Positions 20,817-30,914 are shown, numbered from the stretch's first letter. The stretch is DNA of 64,000 nucleotides from Xanthostigma xanthostigma (GCA_963575645.1 OY754466.1:8100001-8164000), one strand, 5' to 3'. Numbers and translations are program-made. The notes: a model not told the origin generated them from the sequence alone.

Positions 20817-21262
20817 TTGATAATACTTATAGAACTGTTTGTTTGTCGGATAATTGGTAGTTCACTGTATATTTGAGTACACGCGCACTCGTGAGCAATT
20901 GCCCGTTTCTTCCGGGTTTCGAAGAACTGTATTTTTATCTGACTGCTTTTTCAGAAACAAGCAAGCAAAAAATTGACGCGGAATAATTTTCATTTATAAA
21001 ATACTTTTATTATAAACTTATGTTATAATTTTATTTACGTTCATATTATTAATGTATTTTGACGCCATGACCAATTAATTATCTATCTATGACCGAAACT
21101 GTGCCGTACTGCCATTAGCGGAATCAGTGCCCCTTTTCTCAATAAAGTAATTACACTATTTATATATAGGATTACAAATTACAGAACGCGAATATAACAA
21201 GTGAGAAAAATCGTATCTCATGTTGATGCCATTTTTTTCAAAAGTTATTTGAATATCAAACT
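20817..21262. other. anonymous sequence
   Basis: No exon or repeat boundary was recognised. Confidence 0.35.
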
Positions 21263-21510
21263 AATGCTGGGTTGCAAAAAGGGCTGTCAAAAAATCTGAT
21301 TTGACAATGATTTTAGATTCTGAACATACATATTTCTCCATATGAAAAGCACATTAAAGTTTTAAAGCGATTCTGCTCGAAAAATAAAGCTGTGAATGCA
21401 TGTTTTTGGTATCGTTTTTTGTAGTTTCCACTTCGAAACAACGTATTTTGATCAAAATTTTGCTTGAAAAGCGGTTTTTTTCTATTTTTTTGTGAGCACA
21501 ATCTAATATT

Positions 21511-21976
21511 TAGTGTCCGACCGAAGCTTCGGCCAAGAAACCTTCGGCTTCGACCAAAAAGGGGCGAAGTTTTGGCCGAAGCCGAAGATTTCTAACAAGC
21601 GCCGAAATTGAACGAACTGTTACGAATGAGCGAGAGCGCGATGGACGATTAAAATTACCTTTTTGAATTATATTCAGGTTCGTTGCAAGCAGCCAGCAAA
21701 CGGTTTCTAAACCGTCACCCGCATGCGCAGTAGCTAAAACGTGTTCTAAAATCGCCACTAACAACTTAGTTGCGGGTGACGGTTTCGTTACCGTTTGCTG
21801 CTGCTTGGAACGAGCTTATAGTCAATGTAAACCTTCAATTTAAAAGTTTTAAAATCATTTATATTATTAATTGTGGCTTGTAGCTGTTGTAGCCAATTTA
21901 AACTGAATTTCTTAGGGTTTTTAAATATTCGGCCGAAGGTTGTGGCGAATTGGCACCAGCCAAATGTCGGACACTA
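21511..21976. mobile_element. hAT-type MITE with perfect 8-bp duplication
   Basis: Terminal inverted repeats TAGTGTCCGAC and complement are flanked by identical 8-mers CTAATATT at 21503-21510 and 21977-21984. An 8-bp duplication is the hAT signature. The interior is rich in GCCGAAGC/GCTTCGGC words near both ends. No transposase. Confidence 0.8.
21677..21815. mobile_element. small MITE nested in the hAT element
   Basis: The ends GGTTCGTTGCAAGCAGCCAG and complement (GCTGCTTGGAACGAGC) match the MITE at 18362-18527. The internal GCGCAGTAGCTAAAACGTG is also present at 31671-31750 and 50510-50646. Confidence 0.65.
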
Positions 21977-22189
21977 CTAATATTCTAGATGACAGGGAGA
22001 AAGCTCGTGATGTATGGAAACTAATTATATTATGAACACAATCTAAGGTTATGATCAAATCAATTTTTTGACAATCCTTTCCGCAATCCAGCATCGATGT
22101 AAATCTTAAATTATTAATTAATTAAACAAACGTTTTCTTGGTCTGCTAATTGCATTTGGCCCAGCTTCGGCAATTATTGATTACATTGA

Positions 22190-22195
22190 TTTATT
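22190..22195 (-). promoter_or_regulatory. AATAAA polyadenylation signal
   Basis: On the minus strand AATAAA lies 106 nt after the stop codon of the elongin-B-like gene, a normal 3' UTR length, with no competing signal closer to the stop. Confidence 0.6.
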
Positions 22196-22300
22196 TTTCT
22201 GTTTATGAAAATGCATTTACCCAAAACAAATATTATTAATTAAGAAGAATATAAGAGAAGGGCGTCTTTCATGGCGTCGACGCCTCTGCCGCCGAGTGCG

Positions 22301-22403
22301 TTAATAAAAAGGACCAGGAGTTGACGGCTGCAAAATTTCTGGAAGCGGCGAAGGCTCGGCGTAGGGTGTAACGTCTCTATCTTCGAAATTACCGTCTTCC
22401 AGC
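22301..22403 (-). CDS. elongin-B-like exon 4 (terminal)
   Basis: 103 nt ending in TAA. The acceptor is GTTAACAG. It encodes FEDRDVTPYAEPSPLPEILQ, the proline-rich elongin B tail (compare TPYS-PP-LP-VMK in the family), and ends with PGPFY. Confidence 0.85.
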
Positions 22404-25400
22404 CTGTTAACGAAACATTGGGTGTTATACAAATATTTAACATATAAACGGCGACATAAAGCTAGTTATACAGAGTGGCCGGGCCTGTACCTCGATCACT
22501 TTTTTTCTGAACCCATAAATTGCATGTAATTCACTACAAGATGGCGGCAAATTAACGACGATAACTCGGTATACTCCAGAGAGGCAACGGTCAATTAAGT
22601 TATTTTGATAAATATTTTTTCTCCTTTCAAAATATCCGTCACGTTATAAAATGTTCGAGATAAAATAAATAAACATAGAGATATTAGACTAGAGTACGCG
22701 AGTGAGCCGTGAAAGTGCCTGCAATTCAGAGAGAGAACAGTGTTCCTTATCTCTATGGTAACTAATGATACAAAACAATGCTGATTTGAGTAAACATATA
22801 TATCTAATGATACGGAACGTTTGCAGCGTTCTCTCTCTGAACTGCAGACACTGCATACCCGATAACGTACTCTAGTAACTTATATATATCTCTATGACAA
22901 TAAATTCAAATCAAGTAGGTGTAGACTTATTAAAGATGTAAAATTGATATTATATACTTGTTTGAAAAGAGAAAAATTGATCACCGCGAAAAGCGTTTTT
23001 ATTTTAACGCGATAATATTATGTTCATTCTGAAGGTCCAGGTAAAAACATTTTTGAAATCGGATGAGTAGTTTCGGAGATTACCTCCTACATAATATTAT
23101 AGTATAGATTAAAAATAAAATAAATTGGATGTAATCAAAGATAGGCTCCTAAATACGTCTGATCACAACGAAATAGAAAATTTCAATTATATTTGTTTGT
23201 TTCGTCAGCGTAGCTAACAGAAACTCAAAACGAAACATTGTTATTGTCAAAAGACCCAACACAATATTTAAAAAAAACATTGACTGTTGCAGCTCTGGTA
23301 TTTACGGAGCCATCGGCCATTAATTAAAGAATATGTATAGGCTTCGATGTAGGTTTATCTTAAAAAGTAATCGAGACGCAGACCCGGGGACCCACGTCTG
23401 TAAATATCTAGATTGCTTAGTGACTGACTACTTTACCTGTGAACCATGGTTAGAAACGCGGGTTTTTCAGCCGGTGCAGTACTTATATTAAGATTGTAAA
23501 CGGCAAGGATTGAATTATCCTCCATGATCATGTTATCCTGGTTGAAAAGTCGTATGTTCCGGGCAGGAACTCCCGAGAGCGCTAAAACAAAATTAGAAAC
23601 ATTTTTCAGTCAGCTGTCTTTATTGGAGTTCTAGACCGAGCTAACAAGATTCATAATTGCAAGGTTGAAGAACGCGTCGTCAGAAATTTTTGGGAACGAC
23701 TTTCGATGCAGTAACAATGTGCAGTGTAAACTCCATTTAACGTCACTCGATATAACGACAAACTCCTTAAAACGTCGAATTTACGTAACTATAGTTGGTG
23801 TACCTTGTCGCTCACACTTTATCGCTACTTATTTTTGTGTATATCAGCTTTTAAGAAAAGAATGTTCGCTCAAAATAGGTACAGTGTAAACTCCATTTAA
23901 CGTCACTCGATATAGCGACAAACTTCTTAAAACGTCGAAATTATCTCTAGTTGGATTACCTTGTTGCTTAAACAATGATACACTCTAAATAACAACACAC
24001 CCACTCTAAATAACGTCATCATTAAGCAATAAACAGTACTTGTTTGTTATTTTGTTGCTTTGTTGTCGGCATCATGCATACCGATGATTCTAGGATATTT
24101 CACATTTTGTTTGTTTGAGATAGTATGAATGCTTGTTGGTCAGTTGTAAATTTTATATAATATGAGTAAATACATATTATAGTAAAAAATATTAATGGAT
24201 TATTTCTTCTCTCCATTTAACGACAACTCTCAATAACGCCACAAAGTGCACAGTCCCTTGAATGTTGGTATATAGAGTTTACACTGTAATTAGGGTTTTT
24301 ATATATGCTGGAACTTTTTATTGTTTAGTACTCTTTGAGCTCCTAGTAGTTACAGGTAGCTTCCATGAATGAGAGAGGTACATTTTTGTTGTAATTTACA
24401 GGTAAAACGATCAATAAAGACCATTGGAACAATAAAGATTACTACTGGTCGCTCTTCAGAAATCATGATTTAGTACATACTTTAAGGAAATTAATCAGAA
24501 ACAGCTGACGACAGGTAGATTTAAAACAAAACACAACTTACACTCTATCCTTTGTTTGAGCTTAAGCACACTGTCGGTGTTGTTCATCTGGAACACGAAG
24601 GTTTGCTTCTTTCTGCGAACCATAAGGTAACAATCTCGGATCTGAAAGTTAAAAGTTTTAGGTTAGAAACAACATTGTAGAGCAGAATTAGGGTGACCAA
24701 TCATCCCGGATTTTTCGAGACAGTCCCGGATTAAAGCCCTGTGTCCCGCATTAATATATGACCCGGAAAATGCCCCGCATTATCATGGGAATTTTATAAT
24801 CTAAATATATAAAAGGAAGCCATGACTGACTGTACTATCAACGCACGTTATGACGTACGCTGAGAACGGATTTTTTAAAATCCCTAAAAGGGTGTAACGG
24901 GGGTTCAAAATTTACATGAAGAAATCATATAAGATAGAAGTATCAATTCGAAAATGCGCAGGATGACACCTGTCAACAAATAAAGAAACACGTGCTTAAT
25001 GGTTTTTACAAAAACAACCCCTTCAGAGGCTGAAAAGAGGTACATCAATATGTGTCTCATTTTCAAGGCTTGTGAGGACGATGATCACGTGAATGTCATC
25101 AATTTTGAAATTTATTAGGGGGTATATATTAGATATCGTGTCCATCGAGATAATTATTAATAAAAATCGCAGGATTGTGGACAAAAAAGTTATTTATTTA
25201 GTGTACGACGTTTCGTCTATAAATTTAGACTTTTTTCAAGTACAAATGTGAAAATTTAAAACAATAATTATGAAAATAAACATTAATTACTAACCATAGC
25301 AATTAACAAAAGTTGAGGTACATCAAATTTTCACATTTGTACTTGAAAAAGTCTAAATTTATTGAAGAGTTCTAATCAGACGTTAATCAAAGATTTAAAT

Positions 25401-26229
25401 AACTTTTTGTCCACAATCCTGCGATTTTTATTAATAATTTATTAGGGGGGTCTACGACGAGAAAAGAGTAACTATGCCTAATAATGGGAATGCATCCGTA
25501 TTTCGTTTCAATATTCGATTATATTTTACTCGTGTGACTATTGACTATACGGATATATATATATAAAACTAAAAAGGCTCATACATTTTGTTTTTTTTTT
25601 CGATTTTTTTGACGATCCCAGACACGTGATTAGAGTACCTAAGGGGTAAAACCCGGCACTTGGCATATATCTGTTTGTTTTTTGACGAGATAACGTCTTA
25701 TAAATTGATGAAACACTAGCTGCACGCACGAAAAAGTGTAACGTTCCGCTTGACCTTGTGCGTGCAAGCGAGAGCGCAGTATAAGCGATAGAGAAGCACG
25801 ATCGGCCCAAGTTTGACAGCTACTAAAATTTAGGTTATGTATTATATATGATATTCGAGCGGAATACATTATCACGTAAAACTATCGTCCGTAAACCGAC
25901 TTTACAGACAACCAATTTTTTTTTATAAATCTGGTGAATCAGTGAAATGTTTCCTGTAAAACATTGTGAATACCCGAATTTTAGAGATTTATATTTACAA
26001 AAAAAAATGTTTTGAACTGTCATACTTTTGCCCCAATAATTTTAACAGTGTATAAAACTGGCCAAAGATAATAATTAATATTTTACTAAAATCGGAATAT
26101 AGCGAAAAACCATAATGTCTCATTGAAAACGGGACACGTGTTTCTCCAGATGTTACCAATGAGAAAAACAAAATATTTAACTACAATATTAATAAATCAA
26201 GAAATTTCAAATATTATACTTACATCCAT
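22301..26229 (-). CDS. elongin-B-like ubiquitin-fold protein (4 exons, 117 aa)
   Basis: Joining 26229-26224, 24641-24542, 23581-23437 and 22403-22301 on the minus strand gives one open frame of 117 codons. Every intron has GT-AG ends and all phases agree. Known elongin B proteins are about 118 residues. This one has the family start (MD, then YLMVRRKK near residues 7-14), the ubiquitin-like segment with LFNQDN and MEDNS (about 48-60), and the C-terminal TPYAEPSPLPEILQP (96-110). Elongin B is the ubiquitin-like partner of elongin C in elongin and in CRL2/CRL5 ligases. Typical insect orthologues have a near-invariant TTIFTDAKE block; here it is replaced by QTFVFQMNN, so this is a divergent paralogue or a fast-evolving copy. 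A TATA box and AATAAA frame the gene. Identification is firm at family level, less so at orthologue level. Confidence 0.82.
22674..22896. mobile_element. foldback MITE in elongin-B-like intron 3
   Basis: The ends CATAGAGATAT and complement flank inner arms around GACTAGAGTACGCGAGT and TTCAGAGAGAGAAC. About 223 bp, no coding capacity. Confidence 0.7.
22975..23106 (-). mobile_element. Helitron fragment in elongin-B-like intron 3
   Basis: It carries CGCGAAAAGCGTTTTTATTT, TCATTCTGAAGGTCCA and ATGAGTAGTTTCGGAGATTA, the same interior as the Helitrons at 7715-8362. It ends at TAGTATAGAT. Confidence 0.65.
23437..23581 (-). CDS. elongin-B-like exon 3
   Basis: 145 nt, residues 36-84 with split codons at both ends. 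The acceptor is TTTTGTTTTAG and the donor CAG/GTAAAG. It encodes GVPARNIRLFNQDNMIMEDN and PAFLTMVHR, matching the second half of the ubiquitin fold in elongin B (RLYNQDN-like and MEDD-like motifs). Confidence 0.85.
23722..24286. mobile_element. pogo-like MITE with duplicated left end
   Basis: CAGTGTAAACTCCATTTAACG occurs at 23722 and again at 23882, and the right end is AGAGTTTACACTG followed by TA. CAGTG...CACTG ends with TA target sites fit pogo/Tc1-mariner MITEs. It lies in intron 2 of the elongin-B-like gene. A relative is at 44557-45052. Confidence 0.65.
24542..24641 (-). CDS. elongin-B-like exon 2
   Basis: 100 nt, residues 3-35 plus one base. The acceptor is CTTTCAG and the donor GTAAGT. 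It encodes YLMVRRKKQTFVFQ and SVLKLKQRIE, the first beta hairpin and helix of the ubiquitin-like fold. Confidence 0.85.
24690..25000 (+). mobile_element. repeat end plus Helitron 5' fragment
   Basis: 24690-24795 has AGGGTGACCAATCATCCCGG and two CCCGGATT words, the end of an unidentified element. At 24800 the Helitron start TCTAAATATATAAAAGGAAG begins, collinear with 1763 (CCCTAAAAGGGTGTAACGGG). It lies in intron 1 of the elongin-B-like gene. Confidence 0.55.
25152..25438. repeat. foldback element with hammerhead-like hairpin
   Basis: The arms ATTATTAATAAAAATCGCAG and complement are about 110 bp. On the minus strand the left arm contains GTCTAAATTTATAGAC followed by GAAACGTCGT, a hairpin plus GAAACGUC like that at 14659. 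The phrase TCAGACGTTAATCAAAGATT is shared with 41875 and 48200. It lies in intron 1 of the elongin-B-like gene. Confidence 0.65.
25684..25928. mobile_element. ACGTGATAACGT-family element, copy 1
   Basis: One end is GACGAGATAACGTCTTATAA. The other is TATCACGTAAAACTATCGTC, continuing through GACTTTACAGACAACC into a T-run. Five more copies lie at 30271, 37911, 40783, 53764 and 57902. The near-terminal ACGTGATAACGT word is in inverted orientation at the two ends. No coding capacity; superfamily unknown. Confidence 0.7.
26224..26229 (-). CDS. elongin-B-like exon 1 (start codon exon)
   Basis: Only ATG GAT (Met-Asp) is coded, followed at once by a consensus donor GTAAGT. The context AACAAAAATGG is a good insect translation start. 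A first coding exon of only two codons explains why ORF scanning misses the start. Confidence 0.75.
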
Positions 26230-26321
26230 TTTTGTTTCTTCAAAATGTGGAGAGCACTTCACTAAAATCACACTCAAACTTCTAAAAGCTCTAGAATGAA
26301 TTAATTACGGAATGTAAACTG

Positions 26322-26329
26322 CTTTTATA
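26322..26329 (-). promoter_or_regulatory. TATA box of the elongin-B-like gene
   Basis: TATAAAAG on the minus strand is 93 nt upstream of the ATG. A start about 30 nt downstream (near 26295) would give a 5' UTR of about 65 nt. Confidence 0.55.
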
Positions 26330-26521
26330 GACATTAGGTAACATTTCGACTTTTGTGGGCATGCGCACTAAGATTTTTCGGAATTCAGGTAAAAGCATAG
26401 AGTACGAAGACCCTCCATAGGTTCTACGATTTAGTGCTACCAACCCTTAAATTCTTAAAAGACTACAACAAAAGACGTACTGTAATTAATATGAAATTAA
26501 GTCATATACTTTTCTTCTATA

Positions 26522-26754
26522 ATGCCGTAAAAAGGCAAAAGGCAGTAAGTGACCAACTTATGAATTTGAGTAAATCAAGATTTACTAAAAATGTCAACCG
26601 TCCAGTATTTTAGATTATGGAAACCAAAACATGGGGGAAACATTTTTTAAAGACAATAAAATTATTGCTGCAGCACTTACTGCTGTCGTTGGTTTCAGTA
26701 TGAACTCATTTTTCAACAAATGTCACTTACTGCCCTTTGCCTTTTTAGGGCAGT
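26522..26754. mobile_element. MITE with GGCAGTAAGTGAC ends
   Basis: Ends GCCGTAAAAAGGCAAAAGGC followed by AGTAAGTGAC, with near-perfect complement at 26722-26754. About 233 bp. It lies about 200 bp upstream of the elongin-B-like TATA box. The frame at 26631-26831 is spurious. Confidence 0.75.
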
Positions 26755-26755
26755 A

Positions 26756-27060
26756 TACTGAGCATAGGAATAAAATCGCAATCGAACTATTAGGATGCAA
26801 ACATATACTTCTGTCTTTTTTTGCGCCGTAAGCACTGGCGTATCCAGAAGGGCAAAACAAGCACGGGGGACTCGGCTTAATAAATTTTTAATTTGCCCCC
26901 TCCTGGGATAAAAGCTGGGTACGCCCAGATTGATTGCTGCAGGCAAATCAACCAATCCTATCATCGGATAAACCAGGGAATTACATCGAAGAAAGAGACG
27001 CGGATATATTTTCGATACGCTTTGTTGCGTTCACCCACCGCACATTGAGTAGATAGACAA
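26756..27060 (+). repeat. interspersed repeat, copy 1
   Basis: It shares CTGAGCATAGGAATAAAATC, GCACTGGCGTATC, GGCAAAACAAGCACGGGGGA and GAATTACATCGAAGAAAGAG with 31080-31402 (inverted) and 37108-37470. Class unknown. It directly abuts the MITE at 26522-26754. Confidence 0.65.
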
Positions 27061-27193
27061 TGATTTATATTATAGATAATTAATAGATATATGAATTAAG
27101 TACACTTCAAGGTTCGTAGATACAAGGTTACCCCGTTTCGTTGAATAGTAATGGGGTGGGGGGGGGTTGATGTTATCCAGCGATAATCTATGC

Positions 27194-27476
27194 CAGTGTT
27201 TTTCAAAGAGCGGGTCGCGACCCCCTTGGGGATCGCATAGCCTCTACAAAGGGGTCGAGAAGCCTCAGTAAAAAATCAAAGTTCTGATTTAGATACATAA
27301 CTATGTGTTTAACTGATATCTAATGACTATGAAAATAATTAAAAATGTCGTACTGATTTGATATTTGTAATATAATAAAATACACTATACTGGTTAGGGA
27401 CAGCGGAGGATAGGGGGCCCTAAAATATTTTTTCATACTAAGGGGGTCGCGCCGTGAAAAAGATTGAAAAACACTG
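27194..27476. mobile_element. hAT-type MITE
   Basis: The ends CAGTGTTTTTCAAAGAGCGG and complement (GAAAAACACTG), with GGTCGCGACCCC near the left end, are typical of hAT elements. Flanking 8-mers ATCTATGC and ATCTATAC differ at one base. 283 bp, no coding capacity. Confidence 0.8.
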
Positions 27477-27659
27477 ATCTATACATATAAATAAAAATGA
27501 TGTCTGTTTATAATGTCAAAATAAAAACTTTTTACTAAATGCATACGAAAGTATATAATATATAGATACGGTACTTATTACAAAAAAAAAACAATTTTTA
27601 AAATTTTTGTGTCTGTCTGCTTGTTCCGGCTAATCTCCGGAATGATATTCAAAGGTATT

Positions 27660-27780
27660 TAATAAAAAAAGATCAGCTTTTCAGGAAAATTAACTTGCCA
27701 TTATTATCTCTGAAACGAACCGGCAACACTGCAGACCGAACGCAAGCTAATTTTCCTGAAAAGCTGATCTTTTTTATTAA
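27660..27780. repeat. short foldback
   Basis: A 31-base perfect inverted repeat (AAAAAAGATCAGCTTTTCAG and complement) flanks a 60-base loop. It is probably a small MITE. Confidence 0.75.
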
Positions 27781-28239
27781 AAATCTTTTAATCTAGTCGT
27801 GCACTACGGGTTTTTATTTTTTTTCTTTCTTTACTTTTAATTAGATATTTTTTTTTGTTAAATATGCTTACTTTTGAAGTTTATTTAAAAAATCGGTTAA
27901 CCCCCCTCAAATTTTTAGAATTTGTTTAGACGTATTTAAACTTCTTATAAAAAAAGAATCAAGTAATTTTTTTTCCAAATTACTATCATGTTCGTATTTC
28001 CTTAAAATATCTGATAATAATTTTATCAACAGGTAGACTATCTCAGATAATGAAAATTGAAAAGTTTCGTATCTTACTGCAAATGTCATAGAAATAGAAT
28101 ATTTTATATTCATAGGTAATTGTAAAGTGTTTCCTGCCTGATAGGTGGCGCTGCTCTAGCTTGGTACGCTTGGTGTAGCGTTGAAAAGCTACTTCGTAGT
28201 TAGATCGTCGTGTGGCGCTGCGATCGTTTCTCGTTGTGA

Positions 28240-28314
28240 TGAGTTTATGCACGGCACTCGCTCTGCGTGCGGTGCGTTTTGTCACAGGCCTTCGTACACT
28301 GTCGATGAGAAAGC
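28240..28314 (+). promoter_or_regulatory. possible snRNA proximal element region
   Basis: Insect snRNA genes use a proximal element about 40-60 nt upstream. CACTCG lies 55-60 nt before the U1 start and again about 50 nt before the U5 start (29954-29959). This shared hexamer is weak evidence only. Confidence 0.2.
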
Positions 28315-28476
28315 ATACTTACCTGGCGTAGGGGCTACCGTGATCATCAAGGCGGTTCCCCCGGGGTGAGGCTCTTCCATTGCACTTCGGTCGGGCTGAC
28401 CCCTGCGATTATCCCTAATGCGGATAACTCGGGCGCATAATTTTTGGTAGTCGGGACTGCGTACGCGCTGTCCCGG
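28315..28476 (+). ncRNA. U1 spliceosomal snRNA gene
   Basis: It starts with the invariant 5' splice-site-pairing sequence ATACTTACCTG and carries all four U1 stem-loops, including the U1A-binding loop ATTGCAC, the Sm site AATTTTTGG (28439-28447) and a 3' stem CGGGAC...GTCCCG. Length is 162 nt, normal for insects. Stem III reads TTATCC...GGATAA, a paired change from the usual insect form, which argues for function. One loop I base at RNA position 34 is C where the U1-70K-binding loop normally has G (GATCATCAAG), so it may be a variant or a degenerating copy. No poly-A tail suggests it is not a retrocopy. U5 lies 1.5 kb downstream on the same strand. Confidence 0.93.
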
Positions 28477-28978
28477 ATAATATTAATTTAATCACAGCAT
28501 TTTTTCGATAGCCAATCTTTACACATCGGGACAAATACGGGTGTAGAATGTAGATGTTATTTTTTTCGTATATTTTATTTTTTTTATTTGGAAATTTATA
28601 AAATTCGTCAACTAGTTTTTTTCCCTAAATTAAACTGGTAGATGTGCCCTACTCGTCTCGTAATTTCGTAAACGTCAAAAAAATGGAAAAAACGTATTTA
28701 TAGAGCTGGCAATTTCACAGCTCTGCGTTTATTAAAGAAAAAAGTGTAAGCCGCTGTTTTTCGGAAAAAAACGCCGCTATAAATATTAAATATATTATGA
28801 GTTGGATATATCTTAATACACTAATTGACTAATACAATAGATTACAATTACACGACGCACTACTGAATTAATCCTTATGAAAATATTTCAGTTTAATTAC
28901 GTTCAATTTACTCTGTGAGTAAAATATAACCTTAGATTTGTAAAACCTACACAAATAGTTAATTCTTCCAAACTTAAT
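28477..28978. other. U1 3' flank, anonymous
   Basis: AT-rich spacer between U1 and the palindrome at 28979. No gene or repeat was recognised. Confidence 0.4.
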
Positions 28979-29206
28979 AAAATATAGTTTAAAAAAAACT
29001 AAAAAACACGCTTTATATCGCACTAAAAAGTAAAAAATAATTGTTTTAAAATAAGCTTAAAAAGCGTGGGGCGCTTTGTTCCACATTTTCGTACATCGAG
29101 CGCCCAACGCTTTTTAAGCTTATTTTAAAACAATTATTTTTTACTTTTTAGTGCGATATAAAGCGTGTTTTTTAGTTTTTTTTAAACTATATTTTATTTT
29201 TCACTT
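28979..29206. repeat. large hairpin (foldback) element, copy 2
   Basis: Arms AATATAGTTTAAAAAAAACT and complement are continuous through AAAGCGTGGGGCGCTTTG. It has the same loop (CACATTTTCGTACATCGAGC) as copy 1 at 2729-2990. Nearly the whole unit pairs. Confidence 0.8.
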
Positions 29207-29209
29207 TTT

Positions 29210-29710
29210 AGTTTGAGGATCTATAAAAGAATTTATTAATCCTGGGGGTCCTAATAAGGATAATGGGAAACTGTTATCAAATTATTGCATTGTCATCGGT
29301 CCTTGATACGTATGCAAAGTTTCAAATTAATCTGAGGATCTATAAAAGAATTTATTAATCCTGGGGGTCCTAATAAGGATAATGGGAAACTGTTATCAAA
29401 TTATTGCATTGTCATCGGTCCTTGATACGTATGCAAAGTTTCAAATTAATCAGACTTCGGGAAATTGGTGAAAATAAAGCGTTTACTACACAGGATCTAT
29501 AAAAGAATTTATTAATCCTGGGGGTCCTAATAAGGATAATGGGAAACTGTTATCAAATTATTGCATTGTCATCGGTCCTTGATACGTATGCAAAGTTTCA
29601 AATTAATCAGACTTCGGGAAATTGGTGAAAATTATGCTCAAAGATTCCGTTACGGAGTTAGTTACATACATACATATTTACAACCCAAACTAATATAAAG
29701 CGTTTAAAAA
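29210..29710 (+). repeat. three tandem units plus CATACATACA tail
   Basis: A unit of about 118 bp beginning GGATCTATAAAAGAATTTAT and containing CCTGGGGGTCCTAATAAGG occurs three times (about 29216, 29334 and 29493). The second and third copies are followed by CAGACTTCGGGAAATTGGTG. The block ends with TTACATACATACATA and ACTAATATAAAGCG, the same tail that follows hairpin copy 1 near 3205-3246. Confidence 0.75.
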
Positions 29711-30005
29711 TAATGAGTCGACCGTTATTTATTCAACAAATATTCTCGTAAATAACTTTAAATTTTCCGACTGTTCGGTTGTATTTTTTTTATAAGTAGT
29801 TGTAAAAATTAAAAACAATGCAATAAATTAATTGTGGAGCGCTTATGGAATTTTGTGTGGCGTCACGAGATGTAGTAGTTACTTCGTACTTGCACGAACT
29901 GTACCGACGTTACACGAACAATTGAAACTCATTGTAATATTTCAGCGTTCGCACACTCGACGGTGAGGTTTTTAGTCGACCAGTCTGCTCTTTCTGTTGG
30001 TTGTT

Positions 30006-30128
30006 AACTCTGGTCTCCCTTCAGTATCGTATAAATCTTTCGCCTTTTACTAAAGATTTCCGTGGAGGGGGACAACTCAAATGAGTATCTAACCAATTTT
30101 TTGGTGGCCCGGCTGCTTGGCTGGGCCT
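30006..30128 (+). ncRNA. U5 spliceosomal snRNA gene
   Basis: It contains the invariant U5 stem-loop I, with ATAAATCTTTCGCC followed by TTTTACTAAAGATTT. Loop 1 GCCTTTTAC, which holds exon ends during splicing, is intact. The lower stem GTCTCCC/GGGGGAC keeps pairing despite changes from the usual form. The Sm site AATTTTTTGG (30095-30104) and the 3' stem GGCCCGGC...GCTGGGCC follow. About 123 nt, normal length; the exact 5' end is uncertain by one or two bases. All structural features look intact, so a functional gene is likely. Confidence 0.93.
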
Positions 30129-30270
30129 AAGTCGCTAATTTAAAAATATATCTGCTTGTTATACGTACACGATAATACGAGCAAAGTTTGCTTCTACACG
30201 TTCGAAAATATTTTATCGATCGTTGTCAGAACAGTGTTTCCATTCAGAGAAATTTTTAGGGTGAAATATT

Positions 30271-30914
30271 GACGTGATAACGTCTTATAAATTGATGAAT
30301 CACCAATCTTATAAATTGATAAAACACCGGCTGCATGTTCGAAAAAGTGTAACGTAACGTTCCTAACGCGTAACGTTCCGCCTGACCCTGTGCGTGCTTT
30401 TTGCTAATTTCTCGCTCAATTTAAATCAGATCGGTTTGAAACCAGTCTTAAACGAAAGAGGAGAACATTTTACATAGATTTCGTATAACAGAATTTGCCT
30501 AAACAGTTTTTTTATACAAATTTATATAGAAAAATAGCTGTATAAATGCAATGTTGTGTAATGCATGGCGCGACGCGGTCGGTTGTCTTTGTTTGCCGTA
30601 CATGGAAATTAGAAGCAAACGTATGTCTTGTCTTAACATGAAAACGGCTGCATTTCTAATGTTTAATTCAATTTTTTGACGTATATTGTGAAATGCAAAG
30701 CCTTCTAAGTTAAGTATTGGAATAACTAATTATTATTAGAACATAATACTTTGTAAGTTGCAAACGTCACTTTTGACATTTCTTATCATTCCGACACCAA
30801 GGATAAGCGAATTGAAACCAAATTTTGGGAGGTTTAGGTTATGTATTACGGAATACGTTATCACGTAAAACTATCGTCCGTAAACCGACTTTACAGACAA
30901 CCAATTTTTTTTTA
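30271..30914. mobile_element. ACGTGATAACGT-family element, copy 2 (long form)
   Basis: It has ends GACGTGATAACGTCTTATAA and CTTTACAGACAACCAATTTT. Unlike copy 1 it has a long interior (TTAAATCAGATCGGTTTGAA, CATTTCTAATGTTTAATTCA) that is nearly identical to copy 4 at 40783-41448. No reading frame of note. Confidence 0.75.

Larger units (their letters stand above)
21263..22094. mobile_element. outer inverted-repeat element of a three-level nest
   Basis: It starts ATGCTGGGTTGCA and GGGCTGTCAAAAAATCTGAT and ends with a diverged complement (ATTTTTTGACAATCCTTTCC then CAATCCAGCAT). A hAT-type element (21511-21976) is inserted in it, and that in turn holds a MITE (21677-21815). Confidence 0.65.
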
